From contig JAJRPH010000146.1 of assembly GCA_024280875.1 (NCBI GenBank), positions 1 to 9,989 on the forward strand: a stretch of 9,989 bases of DNA. Reading direction: 5' to 3'. The notes below the pieces were generated by a model, which was not told the origin of the DNA, ran no database searches, and was given only the letters and a program-made list of their open reading frames with translations. Source of the DNA: Deltaproteobacteria bacterium (lineage in GTDB: Bacteria; Desulfobacterota; Desulfobacteria; Desulfobacterales; Desulfosalsimonadaceae). Positions 1 through 5,830 of this stretch are shown here, in pieces. Every line of letters begins with the position of its first letter. Within the stretch, counting starts at the first letter, position 1. The position numbers were made by a program, and so were the translations under genes.

Positions 1-249
1 GACACAAAGTTTTTTCTCAACAACCTTCACCGCATCACCGACAGTTTTAATCGTATCGGCATCATCGTCATCGATTTCAATGTTAAAGGCGTCTTCAGAA
101 TTGATGATGATATCAACCAGACGTGCGGAGTTGACCTTAAGATCCTGGATAATGGTCGTATCCATGGATACATTTTCCAGTCTTTCCGTCTCTTTTACAT
201 ACTCTTTAATGATTTCAATCACTTTTTCAAAGATTTCCTGTGTTTCCAT
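1..249 (-). CDS. Acyl carrier protein, 3' end beyond the window
   Basis: This is the last visible gene of the fatty acid synthase operon, and 83 codons are present before the edge. The reading frame shows a typical ACP fold pattern: an amphipathic helix 1 (residues 4-20), a loop, then the phosphopantetheine site in DLKVNSARLVDII (residues 36-48). Ser41 is the expected attachment residue. It is followed by an acidic helix II/III region (EIDDDDADTIKTVGDAV). The usual Asp-Ser-Leu is Asn40-Ser41-Ala42 here, which is unusual and may alter recognition by the phosphopantetheinyl transferase or partner enzymes. The ATG at 247-249 has a clear AGGAG upstream, and the gap to the ketosynthase stop is only 13 nt, so the two are co-transcribed. 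It should carry the growing acyl chain for the enzymes encoded upstream. The end of the protein cannot be seen. Confidence 0.9.
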   Translation of the reverse strand, partial: METQEIFEKVIEIIKEYVKETERLENVSMDTTIIQDLKVNSARLVDIIINSEDAFNIEIDDDDADTIKTVGDAVKVVEKKLCV

Positions 250-262
250 TTTTTTCTCCTTT

Positions 263-1537
263 TTATTTGTATTTTTGTATAATGATACAACTATTCACAT
301 CACCAAAACCGAAACTGGCTTTGGCAATGGTTTTCAGTTCCGGATAATCCAGACACGTCCGGGCGATCCGACCGCCAAAGGATTCGACCTTTGGATGGAT
401 ATCTTCACAATTAACAGATGGATGAATAAACCCTTTATGAAGTTCAAGTATCGCAGCTGCTGTTTCAATGGCGCCGGCAGCACCAAGACAATGCCCGACC
501 ATCGATTTAGTTGAGTTAATATATGGAAAATTGTCCGGTCCCCGGTTAAGTGCTGTGGACCAATTAATCACCTCATAGGGGTCGGCAAAAGTTGCGGTCA
601 GGTGTCCGTTTATTAAATCGATTTCCTCAGCCGTGATCCCGGCATCCCTGATTGCGTCTTTAATACAACGCTGAACTCCTACAGGATTTGGAGCGGTCAT
701 GGAGCCGCCGCCCCGCTGTCCGCCGCAGTTGAGCATAGCACCTGTAATTTCGGCGTATATCTTAGCCCCCCTTGCCAAAGCAGTCTCCAAATCTTCCAGC
801 ACCAGTGCCCCGGCTCCGGCGCCCGGAACAAAACCGCAGGCAGTGCCGCTCATGGGCCGGGACCCTTTTTCCGGCTGATCATTAAATTTTCTGGCAAGAA
901 CCCGCATGGAATCAAATCCGCCCCACGTATAGGGAGATGCGCCTTCCGCACCGCCAGCCACCATCCGTTTTGCAAGCCCTGCCCGGATTCTCCATACTGC
1001 ATCGATAATCGCCTCGGTGCCAGTACTGCAGGCCGAAGAATTCGAGGTGACCTGGTTCCCCAGCCCCAGGATGCCGGCGACATACGCGCTGGTTCCACTG
1101 CCCATCACCCGCTCCACAACCTGGGAGCCCAGTCGCCGGACCTTTCCGGCGTTTACTGTGGGTACGACCGTTGATGCGATGGTTTCCATTCCGCAAATCC
1201 CGCATCCGAAAATTGTGCCCGAATCCCAGTCCGCCGGATCATCATCACCGGGAAGGCTCAGCCCGGCATCATGCCATGCCTCAAGGGCGGCTACGGATGC
1301 GTACCCGATGTTATCGTTTTGACATGATGACTGTTCGCTACCGAAATAGTCGGCCCAGGTTTTATCAAAATTTTCCGGCACCCCCCCGATCCGACAGGAA
1401 AACTTCAGCTCTTCAAGTCGCGGGATAAACCTGATCCCGGATTTTCCATTCCGAAGGGCTTTTTCAAAATCATCAAGGCCGGTTGCGTTCGGGCTGACAA
1501 CGCCCATTCCGGTAACGACCACTCTGTTTTTATTCAT
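263..1537 (-). CDS. FabB-like beta-ketoacyl-ACP synthase
   Basis: Condensing enzyme (424 aa, normal for KAS I/II) that would extend an acyl chain on ACP with malonyl-ACP. The thiolase-fold active site is complete: nucleophile Cys170 in NSSACSTGTEA, His312 in INGHLTAT, Lys344 and His349 in TKSMVGHCLGAAGA. The central block (GSGTSAYVAG, FNDQPEKGSRPMSGTACGF, ETALARGAKIYAEI) looks closer to E. coli FabB than FabF, which fits the FabA-type enzyme in the same operon. Two usually invariant motifs differ: HGT is HLT, and the C-terminal GFGGTN loop is GFGDVN (residues 411-416). The start ATG overlaps the stop of the preceding fabZ-type gene by 4 nt (ATGA) and has an AGGAG site, so translation is probably coupled. 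The family is secure. The substrate range and the exact KAS I versus KAS II assignment are inference. Confidence 0.9.
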   Translation of the reverse strand: MNKNRVVVTGMGVVSPNATGLDDFEKALRNGKSGIRFIPRLEELKFSCRIGGVPENFDKTWADYFGSEQSSCQNDNIGYASVAALEAWHDAGLSLPGDDDPADWDSGTIFGCGICGMETIASTVVPTVNAGKVRRLGSQVVERVMGSGTSAYVAGILGLGNQVTSNSSACSTGTEAIIDAVWRIRAGLAKRMVAGGAEGASPYTWGGFDSMRVLARKFNDQPEKGSRPMSGTACGFVPGAGAGALVLEDLETALARGAKIYAEITGAMLNCGGQRGGGSMTAPNPVGVQRCIKDAIRDAGITAEEIDLINGHLTATFADPYEVINWSTALNRGPDNFPYINSTKSMVGHCLGAAGAIETAAAILELHKGFIHPSVNCEDIHPKVESFGGRIARTCLDYPELKTIAKASFGFGDVNSCIIIQKYK

Positions 1538-1998
1538 TTCTTAACTCCTGTTCCGGTCAGCACGCCGGAGCAAACTATTTCACCGTTCTCCCGCTCGATG
1601 CTTGTTCTGGTTTTAAGATTTCCCTTGCGTAAATATATAATTTCACCCCGGATTATTACCTGTTCATCCGGATAAACGATTCCGGTAAATTCAATGGCAT
1701 CTGCAAACGCAAAAAGGGTTGTCATCTGTTTTAGTTCCGCAACAGACATTCCCTGTTGCAACAGCTGATAAATCCCCATGGCGACCACGCCGGTCTGGGC
1801 CATGGCTTCTATCAGGATAACTCCGGGTGTAATCGGATTTGACGGAAAATGACCTTTATAAAAATATTCATCCTCCCGGAACCGATATACCGCAGTGATC
1901 TTCTTATCGTGTGCATCTAAAATATCATCGATAAACAGAAACGGGGGCTGCTGTGGAATTAAATCCATCACCTGTTTAAAGATCTCTTTGTCAGCCAC
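1534..1998 (-). CDS. FabZ-type 3-hydroxyacyl-ACP dehydratase
   Basis: Hot-dog-fold dehydratase of 154 aa that converts 3-hydroxyacyl-ACP to trans-2-enoyl-ACP in the cytosol. The FabZ signature is complete: IPQQPPFLFID near the N-terminus, then YKGHFPSNPITPGVILIEAM, with catalytic His50 and Glu64. Glu rather than Asp at the second position separates it from the FabA type encoded further upstream in the operon. Translation starts at a GTG (1996-1998) preceded by GGAGGG, which lies inside the last codons of the fabG-type gene. The two reading frames overlap by 8 nt, and the stop overlaps the ketosynthase start by 4 nt. It is thus embedded in a tightly coupled trio. It probably handles the general dehydration steps while the FabA-type enzyme handles the branch point. 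The housekeeping fabZ near lpxA is an alternative identity, but the neighbours do not support it. Confidence 0.92.
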   Translation of the reverse strand: MADKEIFKQVMDLIPQQPPFLFIDDILDAHDKKITAVYRFREDEYFYKGHFPSNPITPGVILIEAMAQTGVVAMGIYQLLQQGMSVAELKQMTTLFAFADAIEFTGIVYPDEQVIIRGEIIYLRKGNLKTRTSIERENGEIVCSGVLTGTGVKK

Positions 1999-2761
1999 TG
2001 TACATCCCTCCGTTTACGTGAATAACGCTGCCATTGATATAACTACCCTGATTGGCAAGAAAGGCCACCACTTCAGCGACCTCTTCCGGTTTTCCCATGC
2101 GCCCCAGAGGAATCTCCTCCAAAATATTTTGTTGAATTTCGCCAGTAAGCAAAGAAGTCATATCCGTGTCTATAAATCCGGGTGCCACCGAATTAACAAG
2201 AATGTTCCTGCCCCATAATTCTTTGGCCAGAGATTTTGTCATGGCATCAAGTGCTGCTTTTTCCATGGTATATGGTATTTGACCGGCGTTTCCGGTATGA
2301 CCGACCACACTGGAAATATTAATGATTCGCCCCAAAGACCGGCGAAGCATAAAAAGGCGTAATATTCGTTTTGTGAGGAACCAGATGCCCCTCAAAATTG
2401 ACCGCTGGGCATCAAAGGCTTCTATTTTCATGGTAACAATGGAGTCATTGATGCACATCCCGGCATTGTTGACCAGAACATCCACCCGCCCGGCTGTATC
2501 CTTGATCTGCCGGACCATCTTTTCCACCTGGTCCATATCTGTTAAATCAGCCTGTAAAAGAAATCCTTCTCCTTTTATGTCGGCAAGTATTTCTTCCGCC
2601 GCATCTTGGCTGGTTCTATAATGAATCCCTACCCGAAACCCTTTCTCAGCAAGTGCCCGGCAGCAGGCCGCGCCGATTCCTTTTCCGCCGCCGGTAACGA
2701 TGGCGACCGGTTTGTCGTCAATTCCAGAAGATTCTTTCTGGGTGTTTTTTTCAGCTGTCAT
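1991..2761 (-). CDS. FabG-type 3-oxoacyl-ACP reductase (SDR)
   Basis: Short-chain dehydrogenase/reductase of 256 aa that should reduce 3-oxoacyl-ACP to 3-hydroxyacyl-ACP with NADPH. The Rossmann motif TGGGKGIG is at residues 23-30, NNAG at 98-101, and the active-site set is Ser151, Tyr164 and Lys168 (YTMEK). The tail APGFIDTDMT and VNGG is typical of FabG. Arg49 after beta-strand 2 fits NADPH use. The fourth member of the SDR tetrad, the Asn of the usual N-L-x-G segment, is absent: the corresponding stretch reads SILRGIWF (residues 121-128), so Ile122 or Leu123 occupies the position. The first 16 residues are a polar extension. The ATG at 2759-2761 has only a weak purine-rich site (GGAATAAGAAGAA). 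A 127-bp palindrome separates it from the upstream fabA-type gene. A reductase for another acyl-thioester is possible, but the operon favours a FAS ketoreductase. Confidence 0.88.
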   Translation of the reverse strand: MTAEKNTQKESSGIDDKPVAIVTGGGKGIGAACCRALAEKGFRVGIHYRTSQDAAEEILADIKGEGFLLQADLTDMDQVEKMVRQIKDTAGRVDVLVNNAGMCINDSIVTMKIEAFDAQRSILRGIWFLTKRILRLFMLRRSLGRIINISSVVGHTGNAGQIPYTMEKAALDAMTKSLAKELWGRNILVNSVAPGFIDTDMTSLLTGEIQQNILEEIPLGRMGKPEEVAEVVAFLANQGSYINGSVIHVNGGMYSG

Positions 2762-2787
2762 TTCTTCTTATTCCAATTTTTTTATTA

Positions 2788-2914
2788 GATGGCTAAGTTA
2801 AAAGTTCCAGATACAAGGCGTAGTGGTTTTTCAGGCTCGAAATTATACAGGTAGTATCTTGAGTGCCTGAAAAATCACTACAACGCAGTAGGTGGGACTT
2901 TTAACTTAGCCATC
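2788..2914. repeat. Palindromic intergenic element 1 (127 bp)
   Basis: The outer arms 2788-2808 (GATGGCTAAGTTAAAAGT...) and 2894-2914 are complementary at 20 of 21 positions. Inner arms around GTAGTG(A/G)TTTTTCAGGC pair again, so the transcript could form a long interrupted hairpin. No reading frame of note lies inside. The element abuts the TAA of the fabA-type gene (2915-2917) with no intervening base and ends about 27 bp before the fabG-type start. Its left arm resembles that of element 3 at 9697-9822, with shared AAAAGTTCCA and CAAGGCG blocks, so the two probably belong to one dispersed family of REP- or MITE-like sequences. It has no terminator-type U-run. Confidence 0.85.
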
Positions 2915-3505
2915 TTATCCTTGAGTGATGCCGCCCATACAATTATGCGAATGATTGGGATAGTCTTTGTAAGTAATCCCTTTAAAAATACCGGTTCTGG
3001 CTTTTTTGATGCTTGTAATATTCTCTCCGTCTATAAAAACTTCCGCATCAGCGATCACAATGCTGGAACCGGCCTGTTTCAGGTTCCGATACCGGAGAAT
3101 ATCAACTTCAAAGCGGGCGACCTTGTTGTGGGGCCGGATCTGGCCGTTAAACACAACTTCTTCACACCCAAGCGCTCTTCCGGCACCCTGTGCGCCGCTC
3201 CAGACACAGTAGAAACCCATCAGCTGCCAGACTGCATCTACGCACAGGCAACCAGGCTGAACCGGATCACCCGGAAAATGACATTGGAAATACCAGGCAT
3301 CCAGCCGAATATCCTGCTCGGCCACGATCTTTCCCCTGTTACCGTTTTTTTCAATGGAAATAATGCGGTCCATCATCAGAAACGGCGGCGCCGGCAGGCG
3401 CGCGTCAAAGTCTTTTGGCGGGTCTTCAATCATCTGCCCGTACGAAAACGCCAGCAGCTGTTCAAGATCAAAATGATCCTGTTCTAAAAATTCACTATAT
3501 TTCAT
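2915..3505 (-). CDS. fabA: FabA-type 3-hydroxydecanoyl-ACP dehydratase/isomerase
   Basis: Protein of 196 aa with close similarity in pattern to E. coli FabA (172 aa). It has LPAPPFLMMDRI at residues 37-48, the active-site stretch WYFQCHFPGDPVQPGCLCVD with His76 and Asp90 (FabA His70/Asp84), then WQLMGFY and GRALGCEEVVFNGQI. The Asp in the second catalytic position and the MPGCL-like loop (QPGCL) mark it as FabA type rather than FabZ. FabA enzymes dehydrate 3-hydroxyacyl-ACP and isomerise trans-2- to cis-3-decenoyl-ACP. This is the entry to anaerobic unsaturated fatty acid synthesis and works with FabB. It differs from E. coli FabA by about 6 extra N-terminal residues and a C-terminal tail of about 18 residues. 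The ATG at 3503-3505 follows AGGA by 7 nt. The gene is bracketed on both sides by palindromic elements. Isomerase activity is inferred from family and context, not shown by the sequence. Confidence 0.88.
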   Translation of the reverse strand: MKYSEFLEQDHFDLEQLLAFSYGQMIEDPPKDFDARLPAPPFLMMDRIISIEKNGNRGKIVAEQDIRLDAWYFQCHFPGDPVQPGCLCVDAVWQLMGFYCVWSGAQGAGRALGCEEVVFNGQIRPHNKVARFEVDILRYRNLKQAGSSIVIADAEVFIDGENITSIKKARTGIFKGITYKDYPNHSHNCMGGITQG

Positions 3506-3548
3506 TTTTTTTCCTGTCGTATCTTTCGTGTCTTATTGAAAGGTTCCA

Positions 3549-3689
3549 ACAGGGTGTTTAAAAACGTCGTGAGCGTAGGCAAGGCAAGGCAAAATTCGGC
3601 GAAATAGCGGAGTTTATATTTATAAATGAGCATTTTGAGCCGAATTTTAACGCCGCATGGCCAAGCGCAATAGTTTTTCAACACCCTGT
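3549..3689. repeat. Palindromic intergenic element 2 (141 bp)
   Basis: The terminal arms 3549-3565 (ACAGGGTGTTTAAAAAC) and 3673-3689 (GTTTTTCAACACCCTGT) match at 16 of 17 positions when one is reverse-complemented. An internal perfect 10-bp pair, AAAATTCGGC at 3591-3600 and GCCGAATTTT at 3639-3648, closes around an AT-rich centre. The end of the element overlaps the TGA stop of the enoyl-reductase gene (complement of 3689-3691). The other end is about 43 bp before the fabA start. Its terminal sequences differ from those of elements 1 and 3, so it is probably a different family with the same architecture. A 68-codon frame running through it is judged not to be a gene. Confidence 0.85.
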
Positions 3690-4627
3690 CATGCGATTCT
3701 CTCACCACCGTCTACACATATAAGCGAGCCGTTGATCCAAGCCGCTTCATCCATACATAGAAGAAATATTACATTTGCCACATCTTCCGGGGTTGTCAGC
3801 CGCCCGAAAGGATTTCGCAATGCTGCATTTGCCTTAATATGGCTGCTTCCCGGAATAACACGCAAGGCGGCGGTATCCGTCACCCCTGCTTGAATCACAT
3901 TTGACCGTATGCCATAAGGAGCCAATTCAACAGCCATGGACATTGAAACAGATTCTAAAACTGCTTTGGCTGCTGAAACAGCGGCATACCCTCTCCATGC
4001 AATGCTGTTCCCTTCGCTGGTCAGACTCAGGACGCGAGCATCTTCAGCAAAAAGCCGTCGCTGAAAAATATCCTGTACCCATTCAACAATATTGGATCCC
4101 ATCGCATGGATGGTATGGGTAAAATCATCTTTACCCAGGAATTGACTGTTATTGTATTCAGGAGAATCAACAAGCGTGTAAAGTGAATTCGCGCCATCCT
4201 CAAAAGCCTTATGTACAACATCATTTAAATCGTCTTCAGATACGTTAATTGCTTGCGCGATTTTTTCTCTTGCTGATTTCGAGGCATTGGAAGCGTTATA
4301 GGGGACCAGGAGTTTAAGGTTTCCAAATGCGACCGCATGAAGAACCATTCGAATGTTTCCTGTTTCTCCCATTTCTTCTGAAAGCGAATCCAGCACCCGC
4401 GTCCTGCCTTCAGTTGATAAGGCATCCAGATTGAAGGTGATGACCTTTACTCCGTTTTCTTTTATCTTCTCAAAAGATGCTTCAATTCGGGACATGGCTC
4501 CCCGCCGATCCCGATGCACAATGCAGAGATTCATGCCATGTGCAGCCAGCTTTTCCGCTGTCGCCAGGCCAAATCCGCTGGAACCGCCGATGATAAGTGC
4601 CCAAAAACCAGAATTGAATTTGATCAT
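3689..4627 (-). CDS. FabI-like enoyl-ACP reductase (divergent SDR)
   Basis: SDR protein of 312 aa that probably catalyses the last step of each elongation cycle, enoyl-ACP to acyl-ACP. The cofactor loop is GGSSGFG (residues 14-20). HAVAFG at 97-102 matches the FabI H-S-I-A/G-F block. The catalytic pair is Tyr214 and Lys221, spaced Y-x6-K as in FabI/FabL rather than Y-x3-K as in FabG. The sequence closes with INGSLICVDGG. Basic residues after beta-strand 2 (HRDRRG, 38-43) suggest NADPH. The protein is about 50 residues longer than E. coli FabI (262 aa). The extra length lies between HAVAFG and the TIHAMGSN helix (about 103-171). The second FabI tyrosine (Tyr146 in E. coli) aligns with Ser204. 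The ATG has AAGGAA 6 nt upstream and follows the fabD stop by 16 nt. It could be another SDR with an acyl-thioester substrate, but the operon otherwise lacks an enoyl reductase. Confidence 0.78.
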   Translation of the reverse strand: MIKFNSGFWALIIGGSSGFGLATAEKLAAHGMNLCIVHRDRRGAMSRIEASFEKIKENGVKVITFNLDALSTEGRTRVLDSLSEEMGETGNIRMVLHAVAFGNLKLLVPYNASNASKSAREKIAQAINVSEDDLNDVVHKAFEDGANSLYTLVDSPEYNNSQFLGKDDFTHTIHAMGSNIVEWVQDIFQRRLFAEDARVLSLTSEGNSIAWRGYAAVSAAKAVLESVSMSMAVELAPYGIRSNVIQAGVTDTAALRVIPGSSHIKANAALRNPFGRLTTPEDVANVIFLLCMDEAAWINGSLICVDGGERIA

Positions 4628-4643
4628 TGTTATTCCTTAAGAT

Positions 4644-5582
4644 TTACGCAAAAACTCTTTTTGCCGCTGAAAATGTTGTGATTGAGTGACATTCCACTTC
4701 TATGCTTCTAAAAAAATTCCTCAGGGGACGATTGGGGCCGATCTCATAAATCTGATGGGATTTTTCAGCCAGAATCTCCATATTTTCATGCCAGTTTACC
4801 GAATTACTTAATTGGGCTACCAGTTTTTCAATCATATTTGACACGCCGCCCGAATAAAAACAGCCGGTAAAATTCGATGTAACTCTGGCGGCATTATCCG
4901 AGTTTAATTTTGCTGAAATTGAATTTAAAATAGTCATGAAACTATCTTTTATCGTATCCATAAACCGACTGTGAAATGGAGCACTCACATTTAATTGAAC
5001 AAAACGAAGGGAATTTTCTTTGGCAGTCGCCTGCATAAGACGCTCTTGTGCAATCTCCATGCTGTCAGCATGGCCACTGATCACGATCTGGTCCGCTGAA
5101 TTGATGTTGGCAACGTCTATGGGAAGTCCTTTCAGGGTGTTCCGGACCATGTCTGCATCGAGACCTTTTCCAATTACAGCTGCCATTGACCCGATTCCTG
5201 GCGGTGTCGCTTTCTGCATCAGTTGCCCCCTGGCGTGAACCGTTTTCAAAGCCTCTGCAAAAGGCATGGCATCAGCTGCGACCAGTGCCGTATATTCACC
5301 AAGGCTGTGCCCCCCGAAATAATCCGGCGCAAACCCGTATAAAAACTGTAAACCGCGGTACATAGCGATCTCTGTAGCAAGAATACAGGGTTGTGCATAC
5401 TCAGTCAGATTTATCTTCTCATCATCACCAAAACAAAGATCCGTCACATTCCATCCCAGAGCCTGTGAAGCCTCTTCATAGGTTTTCCGGCTGACGGCAA
5501 TGTTTTCATAAAAATCCTTTCCCATCCCGGATCGCTGACTTCCCTGGCCGGGAAAAACGACTGCTATTTTATTTCTGCTCAT
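4644..5582 (-). CDS. fabD: Malonyl-CoA:ACP transacylase
   Basis: First gene of the operon, 312 aa, the usual FabD length. It transfers malonyl from CoA to ACP to supply the ketosynthase. Visible motifs are FPGQGSQ (residues 11-17), the nucleophile elbow GHSLGEY with Ser93, Arg118 in HARGQLMQ (binds the malonyl carboxylate, favouring malonyl over acetyl), and catalytic His204 in APFHSRFM. The later VxxNFTG and EIGP blocks are also in place. An in-frame TTG eight codons upstream (5606) extends the frame. The ATG at 5580-5582 is preferred because CAGGAGAGG sits at the right distance before it and the protein then starts just before the first beta-strand. The 248-bp space upstream is shared with a divergent AraC-type regulator, so this is where the operon promoter should lie. 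The stop is 16 nt before the enoyl-reductase start. Confidence 0.93.
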   Translation of the reverse strand: MSRNKIAVVFPGQGSQRSGMGKDFYENIAVSRKTYEEASQALGWNVTDLCFGDDEKINLTEYAQPCILATEIAMYRGLQFLYGFAPDYFGGHSLGEYTALVAADAMPFAEALKTVHARGQLMQKATPPGIGSMAAVIGKGLDADMVRNTLKGLPIDVANINSADQIVISGHADSMEIAQERLMQATAKENSLRFVQLNVSAPFHSRFMDTIKDSFMTILNSISAKLNSDNAARVTSNFTGCFYSGGVSNMIEKLVAQLSNSVNWHENMEILAEKSHQIYEIGPNRPLRNFFRSIEVECHSITTFSAAKRVFA

Positions 5583-5830
5583 TCTTACCTCTCCTGTGTC
5601 AATCAAAGGATCTTTTTAAATGTTTTTTTAATTGTTCCCTTTAACCACAATTATTAGCTTACTGATTGCATGAATAGTTAGGTGAGCATAAATTACCACA
5701 TGGTGATGAGATGGCAATGACCCTGGGAATCAAAAAATTGACACTTCGTACCAATTAGTTTAAATCTGTTTTCACAAACAGGTTTTGATAAGCAAAAGTA
5801 TCATTTTAAATCATAAAGCCATGTATTTTT
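5583..5830. promoter_or_regulatory. Divergent control region between fabD and the AraC-type gene
   Basis: This 248-bp AT-rich non-coding region lies between oppositely oriented genes. Visible structure includes two GGTGA boxes at 5681-5685 and 5702-5706, whose starts are 21 bp apart (about two helical turns, as AraC-family sites often are). There is an ACCA-CA-TGGT near-palindrome at about 5695-5704. A perfect 6-4-6 inverted repeat CTGTTT-TCAC-AAACAG lies at 5766-5781, and an inverted repeat TGATA/TATCA at 5786-5803. On the minus strand a weak promoter (TTGCCA, 16-nt spacer, TAATTT) could serve fabD. These are pattern matches only. Confidence 0.45.
5738..5766 (+). promoter_or_regulatory. Candidate sigma-70 promoter of the AraC-type gene
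   Basis: A perfect -35 hexamer TTGACA (5738-5743) is followed, after 17 nt, by TAAATC (5761-5766), a poor -10 match. The predicted start would give a leader of about 60 nt before the ATG at 5831. The weak -10 and the CTGTTT/AAACAG inverted repeat sitting over the expected start point fit a regulated promoter. Confidence 0.4.

Noticed and set aside
80..514. 144-codon plus-strand frame across the ACP-ketosynthase junction
   Set aside because: It runs antisense to two clear genes with intact motifs, and no start signal or family resemblance supports it.
2921..3487. 188-codon open frame on the plus strand
   Set aside because: It is antisense to the well-supported fabA gene, shows no recognisable domain, and has a composition expected of a shadow frame.
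2788..3689. Composite mobile element carrying fabA between two repeats
   Set aside because: The two flanking palindromes have different terminal sequences, no transposase is present and no target duplications were seen.
3502..3708. 68-codon minus-strand frame between the enoyl-reductase and fabA genes
   Set aside because: It lies almost entirely within palindromic element 2 and resembles no protein.
5583..5606. TTG start extending FabD by eight residues
   Set aside because: The ATG at 5580-5582 has a strong Shine-Dalgarno, which would itself lie inside the extended coding sequence.
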